Assembly: GCF_014280035.1 (NCBI RefSeq) | Contig: NZ_CP047957.1 | Span: forward strand, 2,294,001 to 2,358,000 | Direction of reading: 5' to 3' | DNA length: 64,000 nucleotides | Origin: Synechococcus sp. A18-25c | GTDB lineage: Bacteria > Cyanobacteriota > Cyanobacteriia > PCC-6307 > Cyanobiaceae | Shown: positions 1 to 8,561 of the stretch, in pieces | Layout of the letters: each line of letters starts with the position of its first letter | Position numbering within the stretch: the stretch's first letter is position 1 | Translations under genes and position numbers: made by a program | The notes under the pieces: generated by a model | What the model was told of the DNA's origin: nothing | The model's database searches: none | The model's input: the letters and a program-made list of their open reading frames with translations, nothing else

Positions 1-3000
1 AGCAAATTGACCTTGGCGAGCCAAGGCAGAGAACGGGATCGCTTGCAAACCACGATCTGCAGAAATCAACACAGTGGTTACTTCTTCAGTAGCCAATACA
101 TCTTGTATGGGCTCCAAAAAGAGTGAATACAACTTCGACGCCTCAGACGATGGAAGCGCTGGGTCCAAAGATCGCTGGCTTGTGATTTTGCCGTAAAAGC
201 CACGGAGGAGGTCTGCAAATTCCGCAAGAGAAAGCTCAGTGCGACGTCCTATCACTGTGCCATCGGAGGTGATCAGGGTAAGATCAATAAAACCTTCAGA
301 CGAATCACCAACACCAAGATCAGAATTTTTAGTGAATGAAATATTGAGAAACGCTGGATTAAAAGAGAGATCGCTAAGTTTTGAATCGATGAGTGAAACA
401 TCACTAGAGGGATCACTGGCAACGGTAGCGACTGAGTGATTCAGAGAAGACAAACTAAGTGACTGATATACCTGTCGTGCGTCATTCAAACTCTGTGAAA
501 TTCCTGCAGGAGTCAACTCGCTAGCAGGGGTAGGGGTGAGGTCGTCGAGGCCGAGAACAGAAAGAACCTCAGCAGTATTGGTATCGATTGAATCCCGTAA
601 GTTCGACGTAACAACACCAGCGTCGAGCGTTGAAATCTGAAAGGAAGGGGTTGCTGCATCACCGGATTCGCTGGACGCCGTTGGTCCGGATTGTGAATCA
701 GAAGTGTCATCATTGGAAGCAGTCGAGGAGGCGCTATCATTGCCACCCTCTTCTGAAGAAGTTTGAGACTCGGAAGCTGATTCTGAATCTGAATCTGATT
801 CCGAGCTCGATTCTGATGTTGATTCTGAACTTGCAGAACTATCACCGCTAGATTCACCGTCTGAATCAGCAGAAGCATCATTCGCCACTGAAGTTGTCTC
901 TTGACTCGTGCCTTGAGTCTGAGAGGAACCGGATGTCTGGGTTTGCTCAGAAGAATTTTGACCATTATTATTGACTGAATCAACAACCGAATTACTTTCA
1001 GACTCGGTGGTGGTATTGGATGCAATGGATAATCCGTTCCTGGCATCCATCGAAACATCATCGTTATCACTCATCGAGGATGCCTCAATCAACACTTCAT
1101 TGCCCGCATCAACAACAAATGTATCCGTACCACTAATTGTAGAAGATTCGATCAAAGCATCACCACCTGCATCAACAACGAAAGTATCAGTTCCTCTAAT
1201 TGTCGAAGAATCGATCAAAGCATCACCACCTGCATCAACAACGAAAGTATCAGTTCCTCTAATTGTCGTGGAATCAAAGAAAGCATCGCTACCAACATCA
1301 ACCACAACAAACTCATTACCAGCCAAAGAAGAATCAGCAATCGAGACATCAAAATCTGAAACAAAAGCGACATCTTGATTGTTGAAAAACTCAGAATTCA
1401 AAACGTCAATATTGCCAGTCAGTGCTGCGGCTTCGAACACACTTTTGTCAACATTCGACCCAAAAACAACAACATCACCTTTAGCAGACACAGCGAAAAC
1501 GTCACTATCAAACAGTTCCGAGTCGGCAATCGCTGCATCACCAGTGTCCGATGCAACATCAACCGTAGAATTCACAGCTGTTGAATCCACAATCACCGAA
1601 TCACCATCTTTGGAGACGACAACAACATCCGTGTCGACAAGATCAGAATCAACAATGCCCGCATCACCCGATTCGGAGTCAACATCTAAAACATTGTTGT
1701 CCAAATCGGAGTCAATAATGACAGAGTCACCATCAACAGATGTGGCAACAATAACGTTATCGTTCAGACCTGAACTGGAAATCACTGCGTTCCCCTGCTC
1801 AGCACCAATCACAAGGTCGTTGCCAACCACTGACGTGTCGAAAACATAGGCACTACCCATGGCATATGCATCGATGAACGCATTCCGTAAAAGCAATGAA
1901 CTGGCAATCGTAATATCACCTGTGAGAGACTCCAAATAGGGATAAAGGTTATCGAGAAAATCAGAATTGGTAATCAGAACATCAGACGTCGATGAAACCA
2001 TTGTAAAGGGACCATTGAAATCAATGCTGGAGTCATCAATATCGATCTTGCCTGCGGCATCAATGGTGAAATAAGGCAGCGCACTAACAGTGTCAAAGTC
2101 TGATTGATACTGCACAGATGTATAGGGCAAATTACGAAGAAGCTCGGAACTGAAAAAGACAAAGTCTTGACCAGCGTTAATAGTTATCATCTCATTATCA
2201 TTAAGACTTGAGCGAAAATAACTAAAGTCACCAATGGTGGTAATTAACAGTGAAGTGTTTTGGTTAATCGAGACACCTGAGCTTGAGAGACCAGAAATAC
2301 TATCTACGTTTAAAGCTCCACCGACCGTTATTGTGAGTGCAGTATTGCTATCAAGATTAGCGTTAGCAGCATTTAGATTACCAACAGTATTGATCGTTAC
2401 AGCAGTATTCTCGCTGATTGAAACACCCGTATCAGACGAATTGCTTGGATCTGAAATCCTTAGTATATTTCCTGCATCAATATCAACGGATGAATTACCA
2501 TCAATCGTTGAATCGTAGATAGACAGGTTTCCTTCCGAGTACAACGAGACAGCAGAATTATTATTAATGGTGGAATTCGACACTGTGAGGTCAGCACCGA
2601 CATCGAGTGAAGTTGGCGCACTAATTGTGGAATTAGAAACACTAAGATTCGAATTTGCATGCACATACAACGCGCCGTCGACAGACAGTGTCACTCCGCT
2701 GATCGTGATTGGAGAGGCAGACGAAGAAAGACTGGTCGATGAACGATTGAGGAACGGGGTTCCGGTCAACAATTGAACTTCACTCAGGCTGGAATTAACT
2801 GAAAACTGCCCTGCACCAACCGGCAGTGTGGAGAGATTCGTTAAGGTAAGATCCGTTACATTGGAAAAAGAAGCACCTGTCGACAACGAGATACCATCCG
2901 GTGAGACGATGAACAAGTTACCCGATGAATCAAGGCTCAGCGGTACACTGAGGTTAAAACCATTGGATGATGAAGCGACACCGAGAATCACATTACTCTG

Positions 3001-3282
3001 AGCATCCGTTTCGATCGTCACTCCAGTAATCGAGGATTCAGCGGTCCGATTCGCATCAAACAAAGTAAAGCGATGAAATTTATTACTACCTGCATCCGTT
3101 CCACCGCTAATAGCACAAACACCTGATACGCAAGACTGCGTGCCTGAGCCACTATTAATGGATGTGCCCAGGCGGCCTGACGTTTCAATCTGCGACCTTG
3201 CTGGCTGGACGGTGGAAGCGACAACAACAACACAAGGAAGTCCCAAAGACAGAATAATCTGCTTAACAGAAGAAACAGACAT
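1..3282 (-). CDS. Two-partner-secretion exoprotein with beta-helix and CHAT domain (3' end outside window)
   Basis: The frame opens at an ATG at 3282 and stays open for 1094 codons to the window edge, so the C-terminus is missing. A signal peptide (first ~30 residues, ending near VQPARSQ) is followed by a haemagglutinin-type secretion domain (SGGTDAGSNKFHRFTLFDAN, then LFIVSPDGISLSTGASF). From ~residue 170 to ~730 come short beta-helix repeats rich in Asp/Ser/Val with the recurring pattern D-S-x-[IL]. A low-complexity Ser/Glu/Asp linker follows (about positions 640-1000). The last ~130 residues begin a CHAT caspase-like fold (LYSLFLEPIQDVL, then LQAIPFSALA); the catalytic His and Cys would lie beyond the edge. 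Family knowledge: such proteins cross the outer membrane through a TpsB/ShlB pore, which is not in this window. DUF928 and CHASE2 genes, commonly found with this family in cyanobacteria, are nearby. Adhesin or surface protease role is inference. Confidence 0.85.
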   Translation of the reverse strand, partial: MSVSSVKQIILSLGLPCVVVVASTVQPARSQIETSGRLGTSINSGSGTQSCVSGVCAISGGTDAGSNKFHRFTLFDANRTAESSITGVTIETDAQSNVILGVASSSNGFNLSVPLSLDSSGNLFIVSPDGISLSTGASFSNVTDLTLTNLSTLPVGAGQFSVNSSLSEVQLLTGTPFLNRSSTSLSSSASPITISGVTLSVDGALYVHANSNLSVSNSTISAPTSLDVGADLTVSNSTINNNSAVSLYSEGNLSIYDSTIDGNSSVDIDAGNILRISDPSNSSDTGVSISENTAVTINTVGNLNAANANLDSNTALTITVGGALNVDSISGLSSSGVSINQNTSLLITTIGDFSYFRSSLNDNEMITINAGQDFVFFSSELLRNLPYTSVQYQSDFDTVSALPYFTIDAAGKIDIDDSSIDFNGPFTMVSSTSDVLITNSDFLDNLYPYLESLTGDITIASSLLLRNAFIDAYAMGSAYVFDTSVVGNDLVIGAEQGNAVISSSGLNDNVIVATSVDGDSVIIDSDLDNNVLDVDSESGDAGIVDSDLVDTDVVVVSKDGDSVIVDSTAVNSTVDVASDTGDAAIADSELFDSDVFAVSAKGDVVVFGSNVDKSVFEAAALTGNIDVLNSEFFNNQDVAFVSDFDVSIADSSLAGNEFVVVDVGSDAFFDSTTIRGTDTFVVDAGGDALIDSSTIRGTDTFVVDAGGDALIESSTISGTDTFVVDAGNEVLIEASSMSDNDDVSMDARNGLSIASNTTTESESNSVVDSVNNNGQNSSEQTQTSGSSQTQGTSQETTSVANDASADSDGESSGDSSASSESTSESSSESDSDSESASESQTSSEEGGNDSASSTASNDDTSDSQSGPTASSESGDAATPSFQISTLDAGVVTSNLRDSIDTNTAEVLSVLGLDDLTPTPASELTPAGISQSLNDARQVYQSLSLSSLNHSVATVASDPSSDVSLIDSKLSDLSFNPAFLNISFTKNSDLGVGDSSEGFIDLTLITSDGTVIGRRTELSLAEFADLLRGFYGKITSQRSLDPALPSSEASKLYSLFLEPIQDVLATEEVTTVLISADRGLQAIPFSALARQGQFA
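1150..1330 (-). repeat. 63-bp tandem repeat inside the exoprotein gene
   Basis: Three consecutive 63-bp units (21 codons) start near 1151, 1214 and 1277. The first two are almost identical at DNA level and encode STIRGTDTFVVDAGG-type beta-helix turns; the third has diverged. This is a recent in-frame duplication of one helical coil. Confidence 0.75.
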
Positions 3283-3330
3283 TTGTTTTCGAGCGAATGA
3301 GGGAACGCCCTGAGAGGGCTATTAAGAGTA

Positions 3331-3336
3331 ATTATA
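3331..3336 (-). promoter_or_regulatory. -10 box for the exoprotein gene
   Basis: On the minus strand a perfect TATAAT lies about 50 nt upstream of the ATG at 3282. No good -35 is visible at 17 nt. A small GCCCT/AGGGC hairpin (about 3307-3319) would lie in the 5' leader. The rest of the divergent intergenic region 3283-3680 is A/T-rich and holds no gene that I can support. Confidence 0.45.
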
Positions 3337-3594
3337 CACCAATTGAACTAATTGATCATCAAGCAATCATCGATCGAAGTAATCACCCCAGAAAATAAAC
3401 AACGGATCGCGAAATACTGAGAAAAAGTCGCTCGGCAAAAAGATTCAACGGGAAGACCATCGATCAGCATCAGCACAATCAATGATCTCAATACAAACAA
3501 ACCACAAAAAAAACTGAAAAGGCATTGATCAATGATTCATGATAAAAAATTATAAATAAAAATGCCAATTATAAAAAACATTCAATGGAGATTT

Positions 3595-3600
3595 TATAAT
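3595..3600 (+). promoter_or_regulatory. -10 box for the exporter operon
   Basis: A perfect TATAAT in an A/T-rich stretch, about 80 nt before the first gene of the exporter operon. The -35 region (about 3572-3577) is poor, which would suit an activator-dependent promoter. Predicted leader is about 75 nt. Confidence 0.4.
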
Positions 3601-3680
3601 CCTAAAGGATAAAATCGTCAACAGAGAGAAGGGGACAGACAATTGAGCAAGAAAAACCATCTTCATTCGTTGTCAAAAAG

Positions 3681-4736
3681 GTGGATGTGACTACAATTAA
3701 GAAGGCTCTAGAACCCGATCAAACGGTGTTTGACTTTACAAAAGAGGCAAGCGAGGATCTTCAGTTATGGGTTCGCACCAACGGAACGATTGAGATCAAA
3801 CAGAGCGGAACACAATTGATTGAAGAAGGCATCGTTAGCAACGATGTTGTGATACTGATGAAAGGCACAGTCGCTGTCAATACAACTGATCACAACGGAG
3901 ATTCTCAACGTCTCGCCATTCTCAGCCAAGGAACGATCGTCGGTGAGATGAGTTGGCTAGAGAGACGCCCAGCAGTCGCAGAAATTGTGACAGAAACTGA
4001 AAGCAAAGTTCTGTTCCTAAGCATTGAACAACTGGATAAAATGCGAAGTGATGAACCTAAGCTGGCTGCTGAATGGCAGCAACTGATTGCTCGAAAACTA
4101 GCGTCTCAAATTATAAATCAAAATGCCTGGATCCATCGCTATGAAGGTTCTGGTGCTGAAATAGAACCGTTGAGGAAAGTTCTGGTGATGTTTGCAGAAC
4201 TCAACGACATTGATCTCGATCAGATCGCAACCATGGGATCACTACGTCGAGTTCCAGCTGGTGGAATTCTGCTCAAGCAAGAAGAAGAAGTAGCATCCAT
4301 CTTTTTGATCCTTGCAGGGGAAGCTGAAATTTTGATCAATGTCGACGGGAGCACCAAAAAAGTTGGTACATCCCGACGCGGTGAATTACTTGGAGAACTC
4401 ACCCTCTTAACATCAGAGGCTCAAGGGGCGAGTGCCACAGTGAAAAGCACTAATGGAATGGAACTGCTCGAGCTTGATAAGGTCAAGCTAAAAGAAGCGC
4501 TCAGCGACAAACCCGAATTTGCAGATCGGTTTTTCCGCAGTCTGAACTGCATGTTGTCGCAGAGGAGCCGCGACCAGTTGCTGGCACGGCAACTTGCTGC
4601 TCGAAGTCGAACTGCAGAAGCTGAGGATGATGAAGACGCGCTTGATTTGACGCAACTCGGAAACATTAATCGAGCGGGCCAACGATTTCATGCCCTATGC
4701 CAAAAATTTCAAAATGGGGGAGTCGCAAGGCTGTGA
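3681..4736 (+). CDS. Protein with two cyclic-nucleotide-binding folds, first gene of the NHLM-type exporter operon
   Basis: 351 aa with two CRP-like cyclic-nucleotide-binding folds, about residues 30-140 and 165-285, and no visible DNA-binding helix-turn-helix, so probably not a transcription factor. The phosphate-binding cassettes read GEMSWLERRPAVA and GELTLLTSEAQGASA: the Gly-Glu pair is present in both, but the Arg that normally contacts the cyclic phosphate is Ala. The fold may therefore have lost or altered ligand binding. The start is uncertain: GTG at 3681 sits directly on AAGG, while GTG at 3687 has AAGGTG at normal spacing; no ATG is available upstream. The gene overlaps the next one by 40 nt, implying translational coupling. 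Such proteins accompany NHLM bacteriocin exporters. A regulatory or structural role for the exporter is inference. Confidence 0.8.
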   Translation: MDVTTIKKALEPDQTVFDFTKEASEDLQLWVRTNGTIEIKQSGTQLIEEGIVSNDVVILMKGTVAVNTTDHNGDSQRLAILSQGTIVGEMSWLERRPAVAEIVTETESKVLFLSIEQLDKMRSDEPKLAAEWQQLIARKLASQIINQNAWIHRYEGSGAEIEPLRKVLVMFAELNDIDLDQIATMGSLRRVPAGGILLKQEEEVASIFLILAGEAEILINVDGSTKKVGTSRRGELLGELTLLTSEAQGASATVKSTNGMELLELDKVKLKEALSDKPEFADRFFRSLNCMLSQRSRDQLLARQLAARSRTAEAEDDEDALDLTQLGNINRAGQRFHALCQKFQNGGVARL

Positions 4737-7432
4737 AACTTAAGGCGGGAGAGCGGATCACATGGCCGATCACCAACTTCTTAACCACGCAGGATCACTT
4801 ACTAGGGGCGATGCAGGGAATGCCATTCATTCGCATTAAGGCAAATCTTGCCTTACCAGGTCTTCCAATTGAATGCATTCAAAAACTAAAACTTGAGTTA
4901 ATTGCAACACAAGACAATGACTTTATTGAGAACGTCAATTCAACCACTCCCGATGGAATCCATTGGTTAAATAATGAGATTCTTGTTCAATTGGGTCAAG
5001 TTATTAATTCACCAGTTGGTTCATCAATAGATGACATCTGTGCACTCCTGGAAGAGCTCTTCAATCACGAACAGTCAAAAAACCAGCAGAAGATCAAGAC
5101 CCATCAATCTCTCCGATATCAAGCTGAAGTTGCACTCTTTAACGCAATTGAGGGCAACACGCAAATCGGCGCAGAGACACCAAGGCAAAACAATACTAGT
5201 GAACTCGCTTGCTTAATAGCGATGATCAAAGACATTAATGTCGAAGAAATTATCGATATCAAAATACAGCAATCAAATACGAGAGATCATCTTCAACAAT
5301 TGCTTGAAAACAACGAATTAATTGGCCGAGAGGTACTTATTAATGAAGAAAACCTAAGAAGTGATTGCGGAGATTTAATCGCATTCGCTGAAGAAGGAAG
5401 TCATTCACCCATCCTGCTAAAAAACACATCACGTGGATATGTGATGCTGGACCCGAAAAAGGGGAGTTCAGTTAAGGATATCAATCAATACCCTGAGGCT
5501 CTGAAAAATATTAGCCCGCGAATGATATCAGTAAACCGATCGCTAAGCAAAAAAGACTTAAGTACATTAGGCCTACTGCGATTTGCATTCGGTGAATCAA
5601 AAGATTCTACTCAATACGTAATCTCCGGATTGCTCATCGGATTGGCTGTAGGTTTTCTGCTGTCCATTGGACGAGATATTGGTGCTTCACGTTGGATATT
5701 CACACTTGGCGCCAGTGGGGTTGTTTTAGGTACTGCTTTGGGATTCGTCAGTCAAGGCTTTCGAAGTGGTATTGCCCTGATGTCGGTCGCGACAGGACTC
5801 GCCATGCTGACGCCGACATTCAACACGATCATTACTAACAACGCGCTTCCAGATCAGGATTTAGGGCTCTTACTTCAAATCAGCCTTGTAATGGTCGCAG
5901 CTGGCGTGACTCGCGTAGCTTTGGAGTGGCTCCAAAGCCGAGATGTACTCCTCACCCAACACCAAGGCGCAGCAAAAGTGCAGCTCGCTGGGATGTACCG
6001 GCTTTTAAGCCTTCCAACGGAGTTTTTCCGAGTGCGCAGTATTGGTGATTTACAACTGCGTTTTGGAGCTTTTGAAGATATCAGGCTTGAAATTCAAAGT
6101 CTGATAGAAGGGGGACTTATACGCCTACTTCTTATCAGCACATATGTGCTATTCATGCTCAAGATAAGCGTAAAACTTACGATACTTGCCATCATTTTAT
6201 CAGCATTCATTGCACTTCCAACGATTCTAATCGCCACTCAGTCAAGGAAACTAAAACGCCGTCAGGAGATCACCGAGTCAGAAGCACAGAGTCGTAATCT
6301 TGAGTTAATCAATTCTGTTAGTAAACTACGAATCGCTGGAGCTGAAGCACAAGCAGCACGTTGGTGGGCAGAGCCATACAAGCAAGTAATTAGCTTAGAA
6401 AATGCAATTGATGCAAAAGAAGCAGCTGCAGAGCTTATTAAGAGCGTCATGCCCAATCTTGGGACTTTGATGATTTACATCATGATCACAAAATTAATCG
6501 CTGAAGCGACTTCCTCGACCATAGTCAATGCTCCCAACATTGGCCAACAATTGGGATTCTTTGCTGCATTCAACACCTATATCGGGGGTATCGCGGGATT
6601 AGCCGGTCTCTTGACTGGAGCCTTTGATCTGCCGGTGTTGTACGAGCGAGCAAGACCAATCCTGGATGAAGCACCTGAAGCCAAAGACAACACCAAAGAA
6701 GTCGGTGTCCTGCAAGGCGGTTTCCAATTGGATCGCGTGAGCTACCGCTACAAGCCTGAGATGCCCCTAGTTCTGGATGGAGTCAGCTTTGCAGCCAAGG
6801 CTGGTGAGTATGTAGCCATTGTTGGACCATCTGGATCCGGTAAATCAACGCTAGTGCGCCTTCTCTTGGGTTTTGCCCAACCAGAAAACGGAACGATCCT
6901 TCTCGATGGCAATCCACTATCAGGGCTTGATCCAAAAAGCGTGAGACGCCAAATTGGAACTGTCCTTCAAAGCAATTCTCTTTTCAGCTCCTCGATCATG
7001 GAAGCCATTGCTGGAGGAGCCGTGATCCAGGAAGATGAAGCTTGGCATGCTGCAGAGCTCGCCGGACTCGCCGACGACATCCATGCCATGCCCATGGGGA
7101 TGCACACGATGATTCCTGACGGCGGAGGAACACTCTCAGGTGGTCAGAAACAACGAGTCGCCATTGCTCGAGCCCTGGTACGCAAACCACGATTGCTGAT
7201 TTTTGATGAGGCCACCAGTGCTCTCGATAATCACAGCCAGGCTGTAGTGGCGCAGAGCTTAGACAAACTGTCCGTGACACGGATTGTGATCGCCCATCGG
7301 TTAAGCACGATCCGCCATGCAAACCAAATTATTGTGATGGAACGTGGGCAAGTGAAAGAGAAGGGAACATACGAGACACTCATGGACAAGGGAGGTCTCT
7401 TCAAACGATTAATGGAGCGGCAGGTTCAATGA
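4697..7432 (+). CDS. NHLM-type bacteriocin/peptide ABC exporter (permease-ATPase fusion without C39 peptidase)
   Basis: 911 aa. An N-terminal domain of about 290 residues, characteristic of the NHLM system ATP-binding exporters, precedes a six-helix ABC exporter membrane domain (from about residue 310, YVISGLLIGLAVGFLL) and a C-terminal ATPase. Walker A GPSGSGKST is near residue 709, signature LSGGQKQR near 813, Walker B LLIFDEATSAL near 833, and the switch His is in VIAHRLSTI. There is no C39 peptidase signature; that domain is on the partner exporter three genes on. The gene overlaps the preceding one and ends in an ATGA overlap with the HlyD gene. In NHLM systems two ABC half-exporters and one adaptor are thought to process and export a ribosomal peptide. 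The substrate is unknown here. Confidence 0.9.
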   Translation: MPKISKWGSRKAVKLKAGERITWPITNFLTTQDHLLGAMQGMPFIRIKANLALPGLPIECIQKLKLELIATQDNDFIENVNSTTPDGIHWLNNEILVQLGQVINSPVGSSIDDICALLEELFNHEQSKNQQKIKTHQSLRYQAEVALFNAIEGNTQIGAETPRQNNTSELACLIAMIKDINVEEIIDIKIQQSNTRDHLQQLLENNELIGREVLINEENLRSDCGDLIAFAEEGSHSPILLKNTSRGYVMLDPKKGSSVKDINQYPEALKNISPRMISVNRSLSKKDLSTLGLLRFAFGESKDSTQYVISGLLIGLAVGFLLSIGRDIGASRWIFTLGASGVVLGTALGFVSQGFRSGIALMSVATGLAMLTPTFNTIITNNALPDQDLGLLLQISLVMVAAGVTRVALEWLQSRDVLLTQHQGAAKVQLAGMYRLLSLPTEFFRVRSIGDLQLRFGAFEDIRLEIQSLIEGGLIRLLLISTYVLFMLKISVKLTILAIILSAFIALPTILIATQSRKLKRRQEITESEAQSRNLELINSVSKLRIAGAEAQAARWWAEPYKQVISLENAIDAKEAAAELIKSVMPNLGTLMIYIMITKLIAEATSSTIVNAPNIGQQLGFFAAFNTYIGGIAGLAGLLTGAFDLPVLYERARPILDEAPEAKDNTKEVGVLQGGFQLDRVSYRYKPEMPLVLDGVSFAAKAGEYVAIVGPSGSGKSTLVRLLLGFAQPENGTILLDGNPLSGLDPKSVRRQIGTVLQSNSLFSSSIMEAIAGGAVIQEDEAWHAAELAGLADDIHAMPMGMHTMIPDGGGTLSGGQKQRVAIARALVRKPRLLIFDEATSALDNHSQAVVAQSLDKLSVTRIVIAHRLSTIRHANQIIVMERGQVKEKGTYETLMDKGGLFKRLMERQVQ

Positions 7433-8550
7433 GTCTTTTCAGAAAAACTGCTCTTGATGCACTCTCTACACCAGAACAGCTCAATCAGCCTCTCCAATTG
7501 CTGCGACCGTCCCAGTGGCTGCTTCTGATCTCGCTCGGGAGCTTTAGCCTAACGATCCTGCTGTGGTCAATCCTGGGAAAAATTCCAGTCAGAATCAGCG
7601 GTAAGGGCGTGCTTATTCGACCAAATAGTCTGTCTGTAGTGCAGAGCGAGACCAGCGGCCAAGTGCTTGACGTGCCAACACAAGTTGGCGATTGTCTGGA
7701 AGAAGGCGAGCAAATGGCACGAATTGATCCGGTGAGTCAAGATATCGAAATTAAGGCGGCAAAGACTCGGCTCTATCAAATGATCAGCCAAGACAGTGCT
7801 CAAGATGCCCTTGGAGAAAAACAATTGCAATTATTACAATCTGATGTTGAAAGGATCAGACATTTATCGGACATTGGAGCGATTTCAACTGACGAAATTA
7901 ATCAACGCAATCGCAGACTGACCCAATTGCGATATGACATCAAAGCAGCTAACAATAGACGGGAACAGAACATCCAAGAGCAAAGAAATCAGATCAACTC
8001 CCGGCAAGAGGAAATTGAACGCCTAAGCATCATTCGTGCTCCAATCAGCGGATGTGTTGTCGATCGTGGGATCCACATTGGCGAGGTGGTGCAATCCGGA
8101 AGCACACTGTTCACCATTCAGAACCAAACTGACTCAAAAACTCTCGAGAGTCTGGTTTTTTTTCCAGCACGAGATGCCAAACGTCTACAGATCGGGCAAC
8201 GCGTCAGGGTCAGCCCGACGACGACCAAGCAACAACGGCATGGCGGCATCGAAGGCGAGATCACAAGCATCAACGTTTTACCCATTCGTGATGATGCTGT
8301 GATCAAACGCTTGGGAGTGAGATCCCTACTGGAGTCCGTTCGGGGCCCACAAGCAGCTCCATTGATTGAAGTGGGCACAAGCCTTCAGCGCGACCCCAAC
8401 ACTGTCAGTGGATATGACTGGGGAGGCGGTGAAGGTCCAAACATTCAAATCACAACAGGAACAACAACCAATGTTCGCGTTCTGGTGGAAGAAAGGCGAC
8501 CGATCAGTTATGTGATCCCAATCCTGCGCGATTTAACCGGAATTTATTAA
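7429..8550 (+). CDS. HlyD-family periplasmic adaptor of the NHLM-type exporter
   Basis: 373 aa. One N-terminal membrane helix (about residues 30-50, WLLLISLGSFSLTILLWSIL) is followed by a split biotinyl-lipoyl-like domain (VLIRPNSLSVVQSETSGQVLDV, and RAPISGCVVDRGIHIGEVV) around a helical hairpin of about 90 residues, then a beta-barrel C-terminus. This is the standard membrane-fusion protein layout, somewhat shorter than E. coli HlyD. It starts in an ATGA overlap with the upstream ABC gene and ends 11 nt before the peptidase exporter. It should bridge the inner-membrane exporters to an outer-membrane channel, which is not encoded in this window. Confidence 0.88.
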   Translation: MSLFRKTALDALSTPEQLNQPLQLLRPSQWLLLISLGSFSLTILLWSILGKIPVRISGKGVLIRPNSLSVVQSETSGQVLDVPTQVGDCLEEGEQMARIDPVSQDIEIKAAKTRLYQMISQDSAQDALGEKQLQLLQSDVERIRHLSDIGAISTDEINQRNRRLTQLRYDIKAANNRREQNIQEQRNQINSRQEEIERLSIIRAPISGCVVDRGIHIGEVVQSGSTLFTIQNQTDSKTLESLVFFPARDAKRLQIGQRVRVSPTTTKQQRHGGIEGEITSINVLPIRDDAVIKRLGVRSLLESVRGPQAAPLIEVGTSLQRDPNTVSGYDWGGGEGPNIQITTGTTTNVRVLVEERRPISYVIPILRDLTGIY

Positions 8551-8561
8551 AAACTTCCACC

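Noticed and set aside
1-3282. Several short open frames on both strands
   Set aside because: All are shadows of the single long minus-strand exoprotein frame that runs off the window edge.
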